Counted from the first letter of the stretch, positions 8,703 to 17,216 are shown. The stretch is DNA of 64,000 nt from Rhodococcus_F sp040656415 (GCF_040656415.1 NZ_JBFAMC010000005.1:186001-250000); one strand, 5' to 3'. Made by a program: numbers and translations. Notes: a model not told the origin generated them from the sequence alone.

Positions 8703-9143
8703 TCAGCCCTTGTTGCAGATGAAATCCACAGCCAGACCGTAGCCGTGGATGCCCAATCCAGCGATCACTCCGGTCGCGACACCTGAGACGTACGAGTGCC
8801 TGCGAAACTCCTCGCGGGCGTGCACGTTACTGATGTGCACCTCTACCAGCGGCACCTCGAGGGTGGCCAGTGCATCTCGCAGCGCTACCGACGTGTGGGT
8901 GAATCCACCGGGATTGATCACCACGCCCGATGCAACTGTGCGCGCCTCGTGCACCCAGTCGATCAACTCGCCCTCGTGGTTGGATTGTCGCGCGTCGATC
9001 TCCCGTCCACCCCCGGCAGCGGCAGTCCTGCACAGCTCCACCACGTCTGCCAGCGTCTCGCGACCGTAGACCTCGGGTTGCCTTTGACCCAGCAAATTGA
9101 GGTTGGGGCCGTTGAGAACGAAGATCGGTCCGGGAGCGGTCAT
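8703..9143 (-). CDS. aroQ: Type II 3-dehydroquinate dehydratase
   Basis: Dodecameric type II dehydroquinase (146 aa) converting 3-dehydroquinate to 3-dehydroshikimate. All family blocks are present: LNGPNLNLLG, PEVYG with the conserved tyrosine, QSNHEGELIDW, NPGGFTHTS, VEVHISN and RRHS. An in-frame ATG six codons upstream (9161) exists, but TGGAGGT at 9154-9160 is nine bases before the ATG at 9143, so I start there. It stands apart from any aro cluster and directly faces pcaF. It could therefore serve quinate/shikimate breakdown toward protocatechuate, not only the shikimate pathway; sequence alone does not decide. Confidence 0.93.
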   Translation of the reverse strand: MTAPGPIFVLNGPNLNLLGQRQPEVYGRETLADVVELCRTAAAGGGREIDARQSNHEGELIDWVHEARTVASGVVINPGGFTHTSVALRDALATLEVPLVEVHISNVHAREEFRRHSYVSGVATGVIAGLGIHGYGLAVDFICNKG

Positions 9144-9211
9144 CGCGCGCAATACCTCCATGTGTACGAACTGGTGAGTCCGTCCGCGCTCAGGATGTCA
9201 CGCGCTTGGCG

Positions 9212-10492
9212 TCAGGCGGACTTTTCTCGATGCTCGCCGTGCTCCGGCTTGCGGGGGACGATGGTCGGAAGCACGTTGTCGTTGACCGTCTCGGCGCTGA
9301 CCACGACCTTCTCCACATCGTCGCGGCTGGGAATGTCGTACATGACGGGGAGAAGAACTTCTTCCATGATCGCGCGCAGCCCGCGAGCACCTGTACCGCG
9401 CAGGATCGCCTGGTCGGCGACGGCTTCGAGCGCATCAGTGGTGAATTCCAATTGCACGCCATCCATGTCGAACAGTCGGGTGTACTGCTTGACCAGGGCG
9501 TTCTTCGGCTCCGACAGAATCTGGACGAGTGATTCCTTGTCGAGATTGGTCACCGAGGCCACGACGGGCAGGCGCCCGATGAATTCGGGAATCAACCCGA
9601 ACTTGATCAGATCTTCCGGCATCACCTCTGCGAAGTGATCCTGGGTATCGATCTCGGCCTTGGACCGCACCTCGGCACCGAAGCCGAGTCCACGCCTGCC
9701 GACACGATCGGAGACGATCTTCTCGAGTCCGGCGAATGCGCCGGCCACGATGAACAGCACATTCGTGGTATCGATTTGGATGAATTCTTGATGCGGGTGC
9801 TTGCGTCCGCCCTGCGGTGGCACGCTGGCCTGCGTCCCTTCGAGGATCTTCAGCAGCGCCTGCTGCACACCCTCACCGGACACGTCCCGCGTGATCGACG
9901 GATTTTCGCTCTTGCGGGCGATCTTGTCGACCTCGTCGATGTAGATGATGCCGGTCTCGGCACGCTTGACGTCGTAATCCGCGGCCTGGATGAGCTTGAG
10001 GAGAATATTTTCGACGTCCTCGCCGACATAGCCTGCCTCGGTCAGCGCCGTAGCGTCCGCGATCGCGAAAGGCACGTTCAGCATCTTCGCCAACGTCTGG
10101 GCCAGATAAGTCTTACCGCAGCCGGTAGGACCGAGCATCAGGATGTTCGACTTGGCCAGTTCGACCGCCTCACCGTGAGCGTCGCGGCCCTTGTCGCCCG
10201 CCTGAATGCGTTTGTAGTGGTTGTAGACCGCGACCGCGAGCGTCCGCTTCGCCGAGTCCTGGCCGATCACGTAGTTCTCGAGGAAATCGCGGATCTCGGC
10301 GGGCTTCGGCAGCTCGTCGAGCTTCACCTCGCTGGATTCCGCCAGCTCTTCCTCGATGATCTCGTTGCACAGGTCGATGCACTCGTCGCAGATGTAGACG
10401 CCCGGCCCAGCAATGAGCTTCTTGACCTGCTTCTGACTCTTGCCACAGAACGAGCACTTGAGCAGATCCCCGCCGTCACCTATGCGTGCCAT
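9212..10492 (-). CDS. clpX: ATP-dependent Clp protease ATP-binding subunit ClpX
   Basis: AAA+ unfoldase (426 aa) that feeds substrates to ClpP. It has the N-terminal C4 zinc domain (Cys13, Cys16, Cys35, Cys38), Walker A GPTGCGKT at 121-128, the pore loop GYVG at 154-157, Walker B IIYIDE at 182-187 and a complete AAA small domain. Start is ATG at 10492 preceded by GGGACCTGAAAAG. It lies 238 bases downstream of clpP2 in the same direction, the arrangement of Rv2457c in M. tuberculosis. C-terminal tail is charged and short. Confidence 0.98.
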   Translation of the reverse strand: MARIGDGGDLLKCSFCGKSQKQVKKLIAGPGVYICDECIDLCNEIIEEELAESSEVKLDELPKPAEIRDFLENYVIGQDSAKRTLAVAVYNHYKRIQAGDKGRDAHGEAVELAKSNILMLGPTGCGKTYLAQTLAKMLNVPFAIADATALTEAGYVGEDVENILLKLIQAADYDVKRAETGIIYIDEVDKIARKSENPSITRDVSGEGVQQALLKILEGTQASVPPQGGRKHPHQEFIQIDTTNVLFIVAGAFAGLEKIVSDRVGRRGLGFGAEVRSKAEIDTQDHFAEVMPEDLIKFGLIPEFIGRLPVVASVTNLDKESLVQILSEPKNALVKQYTRLFDMDGVQLEFTTDALEAVADQAILRGTGARGLRAIMEEVLLPVMYDIPSRDDVEKVVVSAETVNDNVLPTIVPRKPEHGEHREKSA

Positions 10493-10672
10493 CTTTTCAG
10501 GTCCCTACTTCCATCGTCTCTATGCAACCATCGAACCGATCCCACGCCAAAAAAGCCACCGATCGAAACGAAAGCCCGTCATGTGACCGTACCCGCACAT
10601 TGCGAGCAAGGTCGACTGGTTGTCGGCGATTTGCCTAACGAACTTGCGTCGAACGCCGACTCCACCAGCCCT

Positions 10673-10723
10673 CCCCCGGCTCCAGGCAGCTACGCGCTGA
10701 CGGCGTGTCGCCCGAGCCGGGGG
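10673..10723 (-). terminator. Possible terminator/attenuator hairpin after clpP2
   Basis: Arms CCCCCGGCTC (10673-10682) and GAGCCGGGGG (10714-10723) can pair across a 31-base loop, just beyond the clpP2 stop. There is no T-tract, so full termination is uncertain; read-through into clpX is possible. Confidence 0.4.
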
Positions 10724-10730
10724 CCGAAAA

Positions 10731-11393
10731 TCACTTCTGAGCGCTGAGTTTGCGGTACTCGAGCACGTCGTCGATGATCCCGTACTCCTTGGCATCAGCG
10801 GCGGTGAGAATCTTGTCACGATCGGTGTCCTTGCGGATCACGTCGGCGTCCTTGCCTGTGTGCTTGGACAGGGTGGTTTCCATCAGCCGGCGCATTCTCT
10901 CGATCTCGGCGGCCTGGATCTCGAGGTCGGAGACCTGGCCCTGGATGCCGCCCGTGGCGGGTTGGTGGATGAGAACGCGAGCATTGGGAAGCGCCAGGCG
11001 CTTGCCTGGGCTTCCGGCTGCGAGCAGTACCGCGGCAGCCGAGGCCGCCTGACCCAGGCACACGGTCGTGATGTCGGCACGCACGTACTGCATCGTGTCG
11101 TAGATCGCCATCAACGAGGTGAACGAACCGCCGGGCGAGTTGATGTACATGGTGATGTCGCGATCTGGATCCAGTGACTCGAGAACGAGTAGCTGTGCCA
11201 TCACGTCGTTCGCCGACGCGTCGTCCACCTGCACGCCGAGGAAGATGATGCGCTCCTCGAACAGCTTGTTGTAAGGGTTGGACTCCTTGACCCCGTAACT
11301 GGAGTGCTCGATGAAGGACGGCAGGATGTAGCGCGACTGCGGTGTGGTGGGCGCCTGGCCTCCCAGGCTGCGGGGATCGAACAGGTTGGTCAT
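10731..11393 (-). CDS. clpP2: ATP-dependent Clp protease proteolytic subunit 2
   Basis: Serine peptidase subunit (220 aa). Triad Ser118 (GQAAS), His143 (LIHQP) and Asp193 (DTDRD) is in place. Start is ATG at 11393; a longer in-frame reading would run into clpP1 and is rejected. It follows clpP1 by 43 bases, so the two form one operon, as actinobacteria need both rings for a mixed ClpP1P2 peptidase. The N-terminal extension of about 30 residues before the conserved core is usual for the ClpP2 type. Confidence 0.96.
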   Translation of the reverse strand: MTNLFDPRSLGGQAPTTPQSRYILPSFIEHSSYGVKESNPYNKLFEERIIFLGVQVDDASANDVMAQLLVLESLDPDRDITMYINSPGGSFTSLMAIYDTMQYVRADITTVCLGQAASAAAVLLAAGSPGKRLALPNARVLIHQPATGGIQGQVSDLEIQAAEIERMRRLMETTLSKHTGKDADVIRKDTDRDKILTAADAKEYGIIDDVLEYRKLSAQK

Positions 11394-11436
11394 CAGTTCT
11401 CCAAAAGATTGTGGGGGCGGAATTGGGCAGGCCGGA

Positions 11437-12063
11437 CTAAAGCCCGGTTCCGCCCGCCTGCGCCGCGCGGGAGACGACGTGGTCGACGAAGCCGTACTCG
11501 AGAGCCTGAGCCGCGGTAAACCAGCGGTCGCGATCGGAATCGGCGGTGATCTGCTCGACCGTCTGACCGGTGTGCTCGGCAATCAACTCGGCCATCTCAC
11601 GTTTGGTGTGCGCGAACTGCTCGGCCATGATCGCGATGTCGCTGGCGGTACCACCGATTCCGGCAGACGGCTGGTGCATCATGATCCGAGCATGGGGAAG
11701 GGCGTAGCGCTTGCCCTTCGTCCCAGCCGAGAGCAGGAACTGGCCCATCGAGGCGGCCAGGCCCATTCCGAACGTGGCGACATCGGACTCGGCAAACTGC
11801 ATCGTGTCGTAGATCGCCATGCCGGCGCTGACCGAACCGCCGGGCGAATTGATGTAGAGGGAGATGTCTCTGCTGGGGTCTTCCGCGGACAACAGCAGGA
11901 TCTGAGCGCACAGCTTGTTCGCAATATCGTCGTCGACCTGGGTACCGAGGAAGATGATGCGCTCGCGCAGCAGGCGCTCGTACACCGAGTCGCTGAGGTT
12001 CAACCCAGCGGTGGCTGAAGTCATGGCGGGACTCTGCAAAGTCTCCAGGTGATTGGAAGTCAC
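11437..12063 (-). CDS. clpP1: ATP-dependent Clp protease proteolytic subunit 1
   Basis: Serine peptidase subunit of the ClpP1P2 complex. Ser105 (GLAASMG), His130 (MMHQP) and Asp179 (DSDRD) form the triad, counted from the start chosen here. I use GTG at 12063 (208 aa) because GGAGAAGG lies eight bases upstream; an internal ATG at 12024 (195 aa) has no close ribosome-binding site. First gene of clpP1-clpP2. The upstream gap holds a CGC-N5-GCG site that fits the stress activator ClgR, and the tig terminator. Confidence 0.95.
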   Translation of the reverse strand: MTSNHLETLQSPAMTSATAGLNLSDSVYERLLRERIIFLGTQVDDDIANKLCAQILLLSAEDPSRDISLYINSPGGSVSAGMAIYDTMQFAESDVATFGMGLAASMGQFLLSAGTKGKRYALPHARIMMHQPSAGIGGTASDIAIMAEQFAHTKREMAELIAEHTGQTVEQITADSDRDRWFTAAQALEYGFVDHVVSRAAQAGGTGL

Positions 12064-12110
12064 GGTACCTGCCTTCTCCGTAAATCGTTGATTGCTGACA
12101 CAGACACTAA

Positions 12111-12152
12111 CGAAGTAGGGCGGCACCGGAGTCCCGGTGCCGCCCTACTTCG
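12111..12152 (-). terminator. Large perfect hairpin after tig
   Basis: A 19-base arm (12111-12129, beginning CGAAGTAGGG) pairs perfectly with 12134-12152 across loop AGTC. It lies between the tig stop and clpP1 and most likely ends the tig transcript. No T-run follows, so it may act as an RNA 3'-end stabiliser as well. Confidence 0.75.
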
Positions 12153-12161
12153 CTGAAAGCG
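12149..12161. promoter_or_regulatory. Candidate ClgR box upstream of clpP1
   Basis: TTCGCTGAAAGCG contains CGC-N5-GCG, the core recognised by the Clp regulator ClgR in Streptomyces and Corynebacterium. It lies about 88 bases before the clpP1 start and its left end overlaps the tig hairpin by four bases. Assignment rests on motif and position only. Confidence 0.5.
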
Positions 12162-12209
12162 GAAATCAACCCATAGCCTGACCAAGCATGAAGTCTCCCG
12201 CGACCAGCA

Positions 12210-13577
12210 CTACTTCTGGTCTTCGCCCTCGTCCGAGGTCGAGTCGCCCTCTGGCTCTCCATTGCCGAACAACTCGGAGGTGTCGACTGCGACACCCGAG
12301 GTATCGGTAACGGTCGCCTGCTCGACGACACCGGCAAGAGCCTTACCTCGACGCACATCGGCGAATATTGCGCCGAGCTGACCGGCCTGCTGGATCTGCT
12401 GAATGAACTGCTCAGGCTCCATGCCGTAGCGCTGCGCCTGGAACAGGATGCGCTCGGTGAGTTCGTCCTGGCCGACGGTGACATCGGTGGCGTCGGCGAT
12501 TGCGTCCAGCAGCAACTGGGTCTTCACCGAGCGCTCAGCACTCTGCTGCGCATCCTTGTCGAATTCCTCGCGGCTGGTGCCCTGATCCTCGAGGAGCTTG
12601 TTGAGCGCCTCCTCGTCGTGGTCGAGACCGTGAACAGCGTCGTGCAGGGCAGCATCGACCTCGGCTTTGACAACGGCCTCGGGCAGGGGAACCTCGACGG
12701 CCTCGAGCAGGCTCTCCAGGACCTTGTCACGGATCTCACCAGCCTGCTCGACCTTGCGGACGCGTCCGACGCGCTCACGCAGATCGGCCTTCAGCTCTTC
12801 GAGGGTGTCGAACTCGCTTGCCAGTTGCGCGAACTCGTCGTCCTCGGCAGGCAGCTCGCGCTCCTTGACGGTGCCGACGGTGACAGTGACCACGGCTTCC
12901 TTGCCTGCGTGATCACCTGCGACCAGTGTCGAAGTGAACTCCTTCGACTCGCCGGCCTCCAGCCCGACGACCGCCTCGTCAAGGCCCTCGATGAGCTGAC
13001 CGGAACCGACCTCGTGCGACAGCCCGCTGGCGGTAGCCTCGGCGACTTCCTTGCCGTCGACTGTGGCAGACAGGTCGATGGAGATGAAGTCTCCGTCCTC
13101 GACGGCCCGGCTGACACCGGTCAGAGTGCCGAAACGCTGACGCAGCGACAGCAACTGCTCCTCGACGGCTTCTTCCGTGATCTCGATCGGATCGACAGTG
13201 ACGCTCAACGCACCATAGTCGGGCAGCTCGATCTCGGGGCGCACGTCGACTTCGGCGGTGAATTCGAGACGTTCACCGTCGTCGATCTTCGTGACCTCGA
13301 TCTCAGGGCGCCCGATCGCCTTCACCTCAGAGGTGTTGACCGCCTCCGTGTAGCGCGACGGGAGTGCATCGTTGACGACCTGCTCCAAGATGGCGCCGCG
13401 ACCGACACGAGCTTCGAGCAACTTGGCAGGAGCCTTACCCGGGCGGAACCCGGGGAGGCGGATCTGTTGCGCGAGGGCCTTGTAGGCCTTGTCGAAATCA
13501 GGCTTGAGCTCCTCGAAGGGCACCTCAACGTTGATACGGACTCGCGTCGGGCTGAGTTGCTCGACGGTGCTCTTCAC
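12210..13577 (-). CDS. tig: Trigger factor
   Basis: Ribosome-bound chaperone and peptidyl-prolyl isomerase (455 aa). The ribosome-docking signature GFRPGKAP is at residues 43-50; an FKBP-like domain follows at about 160-245, then the helical C-terminal chaperone domain and an acidic tail (EGDSTSDEGEDQK). Position just upstream of clpP1-clpP2-clpX is the conserved actinobacterial and general bacterial order. It is separated from clpP1 by a strong hairpin, so it is likely a separate transcript. Confidence 0.97.
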   Translation of the reverse strand: MKSTVEQLSPTRVRINVEVPFEELKPDFDKAYKALAQQIRLPGFRPGKAPAKLLEARVGRGAILEQVVNDALPSRYTEAVNTSEVKAIGRPEIEVTKIDDGERLEFTAEVDVRPEIELPDYGALSVTVDPIEITEEAVEEQLLSLRQRFGTLTGVSRAVEDGDFISIDLSATVDGKEVAEATASGLSHEVGSGQLIEGLDEAVVGLEAGESKEFTSTLVAGDHAGKEAVVTVTVGTVKERELPAEDDEFAQLASEFDTLEELKADLRERVGRVRKVEQAGEIRDKVLESLLEAVEVPLPEAVVKAEVDAALHDAVHGLDHDEEALNKLLEDQGTSREEFDKDAQQSAERSVKTQLLLDAIADATDVTVGQDELTERILFQAQRYGMEPEQFIQQIQQAGQLGAIFADVRRGKALAGVVEQATVTDTSGVAVDTSELFGNGEPEGDSTSDEGEDQK

Positions 13578-13637
13578 GGACTGGCTCCTTCGTGTGGTCT
13601 TAGCTTCTACTGTGCGGCAGTTTCCTGCCGATGGTTG

Positions 13638-13714
<77 letters not shown>

Positions 13715-13851
13715 GTCGAAATAGGCTCTCGCCAACCTCGCGAGGACCCGAAGAAGAATCCTACGGCTCCCCGATTATGAAATCCAAAGCGAGGTTCGGT
13801 ACAGTCTGACATCGCAGACGACATGCTTGTAATCCAGTAGTCGTATGCACC

Positions 13852-13922
13852 GGGGATGTAGCTCAATGGTAGAGCCTCAGTCTTCCAAACTGATTACGCG
13901 GGTTCGATTCCCGTCATCCCCT
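13852..13922 (+). tRNA. tRNA-Gly (TCC)
   Basis: Acceptor GGGGATG (13852-13858) pairs with CATCCCC (13915-13921). D-arm GCTC/GAGC, T-arm GCGGGTTCGATTCCCGT, anticodon TCC at 13884-13886. CCA is not encoded. A rho-independent terminator follows at once. Confidence 0.95.
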
Positions 13923-13927
13923 CTCAT

Positions 13928-13962
13928 CGGAGCGTCCCTTTCTGCAGGGATGCTCCGTTTTT
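13928..13962 (+). terminator. Rho-independent terminator after tRNA-Gly
   Basis: CGGAGCGTCCCT pairs with AGGGATGCTCCG (one G-T pair) and is followed by TTTTT. Confidence 0.85.
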
Positions 13963-14122
13963 CGTTCCACACAAGGCTCGACTTCGGATAGTTCCCAATG
14001 ACCTGCGCCACTGCTGGACTCTGAAAAGTCTCGTCGGCAGCCCTGTCCGGGACTGGCGTTCACCCGCCCCAACACCGCATCGGGTCGGTACTCTGGCGAA
14101 TGTCCGATTCGTCACGGACTCA

Positions 14123-14926
14123 ATGCCGGCGAAGCCCTGGAGGCGCCTCGTGGAACTGATACTGATCGTCGTGATCGTGGCAGCGGTCGCCTTCCTGGTC
14201 GTCAAGAGCCGCAACAACCGGGCCGTACACGCGGCCAACCAGCTCGAAGACGCCAAGGCAGACGCCCGTCAGTCCATCGAACGCCTCGGCGGGCAGGTCT
14301 ACCAACTCGTCGGGTCCGACGCAGCCTCGCAACAGGCCCTGGCCGACGCATCAGAGCGCTACACAGCTGCCGGCTCACAGATCGACCAGGCGAACACCCC
14401 CGTTCAGGCCCGACTCGCCAAGCAGACGGCCCTGGAGGGCCTCTATTACATCCGTGCCGCGCGAATGGCGATGGGCATGGACCCCGGCCCTGAGATTCCC
14501 TCGCTCGACGGCCAGAAATCCGCTGGGCAAGTCACCGAGGACCGCGAGGTCGAATTCGAGGGGCGACACGTCTCGGCGTCACCCAACCCGTCGTCGAAGA
14601 CCCCCAACTACTACCCGGGAGGCCGCGTCGCGGGACGCCCGGTTCCGGCCGGTTGGTACTCGGAGCCCTGGTGGAAGCCCGCGCTCGTGGCAGGCGCCTG
14701 GGGAATGGGATCGATGTTCCTGTTCTCCGCCATGTTCTCCGGGATGTCCGGGGTCGGCTACGACGCTCAGGGGTTCGAGAGCGGAGTCGGCGAAGGCGGC
14801 GACATGGGTGACATGGGCGGCGACATGGGTGACATGGGCGGCGACATGGGCGACATGGGTGGCGACATGGGTGACATGGGCGGCGACATGGGCGGCATGG
14901 GCGACTTCGGCGGTTTCGACTTCTGA
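14123..14926 (+). CDS. Membrane-anchored protein with C-terminal Gly-Asp-Met repeats (DUF1542-like)
   Basis: A 267-aa protein of unknown function. It has an N-terminal membrane segment (about residues 9-28), an alanine/glutamine-rich helical part likely to be coiled coil (30-110), a second hydrophobic stretch (about 187-210) and a C-terminus built of five seven-residue GGDMGDM-type repeats (226-260), ending DFGGFDF. The helical part resembles proteins labelled DUF1542 in actinobacteria. Orthologues exist beside nei in Rhodococcus as far as I recall, but no role is known. Start ATG at 14123; no strong ribosome-binding site is visible. The Asp/Met tail may be a metal-binding or phase-separating segment; this is inference. 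Confidence 0.75.
   Translation: MPAKPWRRLVELILIVVIVAAVAFLVVKSRNNRAVHAANQLEDAKADARQSIERLGGQVYQLVGSDAASQQALADASERYTAAGSQIDQANTPVQARLAKQTALEGLYYIRAARMAMGMDPGPEIPSLDGQKSAGQVTEDREVEFEGRHVSASPNPSSKTPNYYPGGRVAGRPVPAGWYSEPWWKPALVAGAWGMGSMFLFSAMFSGMSGVGYDAQGFESGVGEGGDMGDMGGDMGDMGGDMGDMGGDMGDMGGDMGGMGDFGGFDF
14798..14902 (+). repeat. Five 21-bp tandem repeats encoding GGDMGDM-type units
   Basis: Five in-frame 21-base copies of GGC GAC ATG GGT GAC ATG GGC with third-base T/C changes; the fifth has GGC for the second GAC. In-frame repeats of this kind can change copy number by slippage without breaking the protein. Confidence 0.95.
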
Positions 14927-14940
14927 GGGACAGACCCCCG

Positions 14941-15738
14941 TCACGACGCCTGGCAGACCGGGCACCAGAAGAGATTGCGCCCCTTCAGTAGGGCATGCGC
15001 GACGGCTGTGCCGCAGATGCGACAGGGCTCTCCGGCACGCCGGTAGACGTACGTCCTGGGACGGTCCTTGGCATACGCCGGGGCGCCGTGGTCATCCTCC
15101 GGCCGCACGACGTGCATCTTGCCCCGCCGCACCCCGACCTTCATCAGCGCGACGAGATCGGTCCACAGCTCTTCCCACTCGGCGCGCGACAATGAATTTC
15201 CGGGTCGCTCGGGGTTGATCGAATGTCGGAACAACAATTCGGCCCGATACACATTGCCGACGCCCGCGATGACTGCCTGATCCATCAGGAGTGTCCCGAT
15301 AGGGGACTTGGATCCCGAGATGCGCTTCCACGCGCGCTCGGGGTCTGCATCCTTGCGGAGTGGGTCAGGTCCGAGTCGCGCCACGATGGCGGCTACCTGC
15401 GGCGGATGAAGGACCTCACAGGCCGTCGGACCGCGTAGATCGGTACCGAATTCGGCGCCGACCATCCGCATCCGCACCTGCCCTACCGGCGGCTCCATCG
15501 GAACCGCCGACTCCGTGAAAGCCCCGTACAGCCCTAGGTGAACATGCACCACGAACCCCGACTCGTAGTGGTGCCACAGGTGCTTTCCCCAGGCCTCGGA
15601 CTTGACGAGAACGCGTCCGTCCACGAGGGCCGCATCGCCTGCGAATCTGCCCTGCGGGCTGAGCACCCGCACGGGCGCACCGGCAAATCTGCGTTGATGC
15701 AAGCGTGCTAGCCGGTGCAGCGTGTGCCCTTCAGGCAC
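14941..15738 (-). CDS. nei: Fpg/Nei family DNA glycosylase (Nei1 type)
   Basis: Base-excision repair glycosylase/AP lyase (265 aa) for oxidised pyrimidines. The start is GTG (Val codon read as Met) giving M-P2-E3-G-H-T, so the catalytic Pro2 and Glu3 of the family are present. A C-terminal zinc finger has Cys239, Cys242, Cys259 and Cys262, and the DNA-binding GxxNxYxAE-like block is GVGNVYRAELLF. MPEGHT marks it as endonuclease VIII-like, not MutM. It follows rpiB by six bases, matching Rv2464c-Rv2465c order in M. tuberculosis. Confidence 0.93.
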   Translation of the reverse strand: MPEGHTLHRLARLHQRRFAGAPVRVLSPQGRFAGDAALVDGRVLVKSEAWGKHLWHHYESGFVVHVHLGLYGAFTESAVPMEPPVGQVRMRMVGAEFGTDLRGPTACEVLHPPQVAAIVARLGPDPLRKDADPERAWKRISGSKSPIGTLLMDQAVIAGVGNVYRAELLFRHSINPERPGNSLSRAEWEELWTDLVALMKVGVRRGKMHVVRPEDDHGAPAYAKDRPRTYVYRRAGEPCRICGTAVAHALLKGRNLFWCPVCQAS

Positions 15739-15744
15739 GTTGGA

Positions 15745-16218
15745 TCAGGATTCCGGTACTGCCGGCGCCACGCCGGTCTTCTCGTATTCCGACAGGATGT
15801 CGATCCTGCGCTGGTGGCGCTCCTCGCCCGACCACTGTGCAGCGAGAAAGGCGTCCACGATCGCGAGAGACTCCTTCAGCGTGTGCATGCGCCCGCCGAT
15901 GCCGATCAACTGAGCGTTGTTGTGCTCTCGCGCGAGTTGTGCAGTTTCGGTACTCCACGCCAGTGCACACCGGGCGCCAGGTACCTTGTTGGCCGCGATC
16001 TGCTCACCATTGCCGCTGCCGCCCAGCACGATGCCGAGGCTGCCCTCGTCCGCGACGACGCGGCGGGCCGCCTCGATACAGAAAGCGGGGTAGTCGTCGA
16101 CAGCGTCGTAGACATGAGCGCCGCAGTCGATGGCCTCGTGACCGGCAGCGGTGAGGTGTTGGATGATTTCGTTCTTACGTTCGAATCCGGCATGGTCAGC
16201 ACCGAGGTATACGCGCAT
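15745..16218 (-). CDS. rpiB: Ribose-5-phosphate isomerase B
   Basis: Isomerase (157 aa) of the RpiB/LacA/LacB family interconverting ribose 5-phosphate and ribulose 5-phosphate in the pentose phosphate pathway. Phosphate and sugar contacts GADHAGFE (6-13), GGSGNGEQ (66-73) with Glu72, the mycobacterial-type catalytic base, and REHN (97-100) with His99 are present. Actinobacterial RpiB uses glutamate where E. coli uses cysteine, which is seen here. Operon with nei downstream. Confidence 0.95.
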   Translation of the reverse strand: MRVYLGADHAGFERKNEIIQHLTAAGHEAIDCGAHVYDAVDDYPAFCIEAARRVVADEGSLGIVLGGSGNGEQIAANKVPGARCALAWSTETAQLAREHNNAQLIGIGGRMHTLKESLAIVDAFLAAQWSGEERHQRRIDILSEYEKTGVAPAVPES

Positions 16219-16334
16219 GACAACTGATTCTGTCAGGCCTTCTCAATCTTCGGGCCTCCGGGTGATGCGGTCCGCAGAGCCGTCAATTCACCTACGGACG
16301 GCGAAAGCAGGACCTCCAGACCCGACGCCGGGCA

Positions 16335-16964
16335 TCAGTCGAACTGGGGACGCTCGGTTCGGGCGCGCTTGAGTTCGAAGAAGTACGGGTAGCCGGCGAG
16401 CGTCGTGGTCGCATCCCACAGCTTGCCCGCCTCTTCGCCACGCGGAGTCCGCGACAGCACCGGCCCGAAGAACGCGACGCCGTTGACGTGGATGGTGGGA
16501 GTTCCCACGTCGGGACCGACTGGGTCCATACCCGCAGCGTGACTCTCTCGCAGTGCCGCGTCGTAGTCCTCCGAGTCGGCGGCGGCGGCGAGCTCGGCGG
16601 GAAGCTTCACCTCGGCCAGTGATTTCACGACGACCTGGGTGAGATCCTTGTTTCCCTCGTTGTGGATGCGGGTGCCCATCGCCGTGTACAGAGGGAGCAG
16701 TATCTCGTCACCGTGCTTCTGCGCTGCGGCGACAAGCACCCGGACAGGGCCCCACGCCTTTCTCATCACCTCTTGGTAGTGCTCCGACAAGTCCTTGCCC
16801 TCGTTGAGCACCGCCTCGCTCATTACGTGGAAGCGAGGCTCGACGTCGCGCACCTCGGCAACTTCCAGAATCCAGCGCGCCGTGACCCAACACCATGGGC
16901 AGATCGGGTCGAACCAGAAGTCGGCGGTGTCCTTGACGGCCCCAGACTTCGCGTCAACATTCAT
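16335..16964 (-). CDS. DsbA-fold mycothiol-dependent oxidoreductase (Rv2466c family), copy 1
   Basis: Thioredoxin-superfamily enzyme (209 aa) with redox motif CPWC (Cys22-Cys25) and a long helical insertion, ending in a cis-proline segment (VGTPTIHVNG). Relatives such as Rv2466c reduce targets with mycothiol and activate nitro-prodrugs. Start ATG at 16964 follows GAGGAGG by nine bases; the longer frame to 17009 lacks such a site. A paralogue of identical length lies 986 bases away (17321-17950); the two differ at scattered residues across the whole length. Syntenic with the single M. tuberculosis gene between rpiB and pepN. Confidence 0.9.
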   Translation of the reverse strand: MNVDAKSGAVKDTADFWFDPICPWCWVTARWILEVAEVRDVEPRFHVMSEAVLNEGKDLSEHYQEVMRKAWGPVRVLVAAAQKHGDEILLPLYTAMGTRIHNEGNKDLTQVVVKSLAEVKLPAELAAAADSEDYDAALRESHAAGMDPVGPDVGTPTIHVNGVAFFGPVLSRTPRGEEAGKLWDATTTLAGYPYFFELKRARTERPQFD

Positions 16965-17087
16965 GTGAACGCGCCTCCTCGGTGATATCAACGGTTCGTC
17001 CCGAGTCAACCACCTCCCGCCCGAACATGCTTTTCACACGATCCGCTCACGGGTCGAAGTGGTCGACCAGAAGAGAGCGCCCCTGCC

Positions 17088-17216
17088 ATGACCTCCGCAC
17101 GCACGTTCATCGTCGGAGGCAGCCTCACTGGCGCCAAGACCGAAGAGGCCTCGAGCGACAAGGATTTCGACGGTTCAATCATCCTCCTCACAGAGGAGGA
17201 ACATCTCGCCCACGAC
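17088..17216 (+). pseudogene. Truncated N-terminal copy of the flavin-dependent reductase
   Basis: From ATG at 17088 the reading matches the first 45 or so residues of the intact reductase at 18082 (for example DKDFDGSII then LL and EEEHL), including the upstream leader bases. The dinucleotide-binding motif is damaged: intact VVGGGLAGAKT has become VGGSLTGAKT with one residue lost. Similarity stops near 17216 after HD, and the frame then reads through unrelated sequence to 17333. This is the broken remnant left by the local tandem duplication. Confidence 0.85.

Noticed and set aside
9635..10747. Long plus-strand open frame opposite clpX
   Set aside because: It mirrors clpX, is rich in Leu/Val/Asp/Arg as expected from a high-G+C antisense frame, and has no ribosome-binding site.
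14798..14902. CRISPR array
   Set aside because: The 21-base units are contiguous and in frame, with no spacers.
14579..14965. Minus-strand frame with AHVAAHVTHVA repeats
   Set aside because: It is the reverse of the GGDMGDM repeats of the plus-strand gene.
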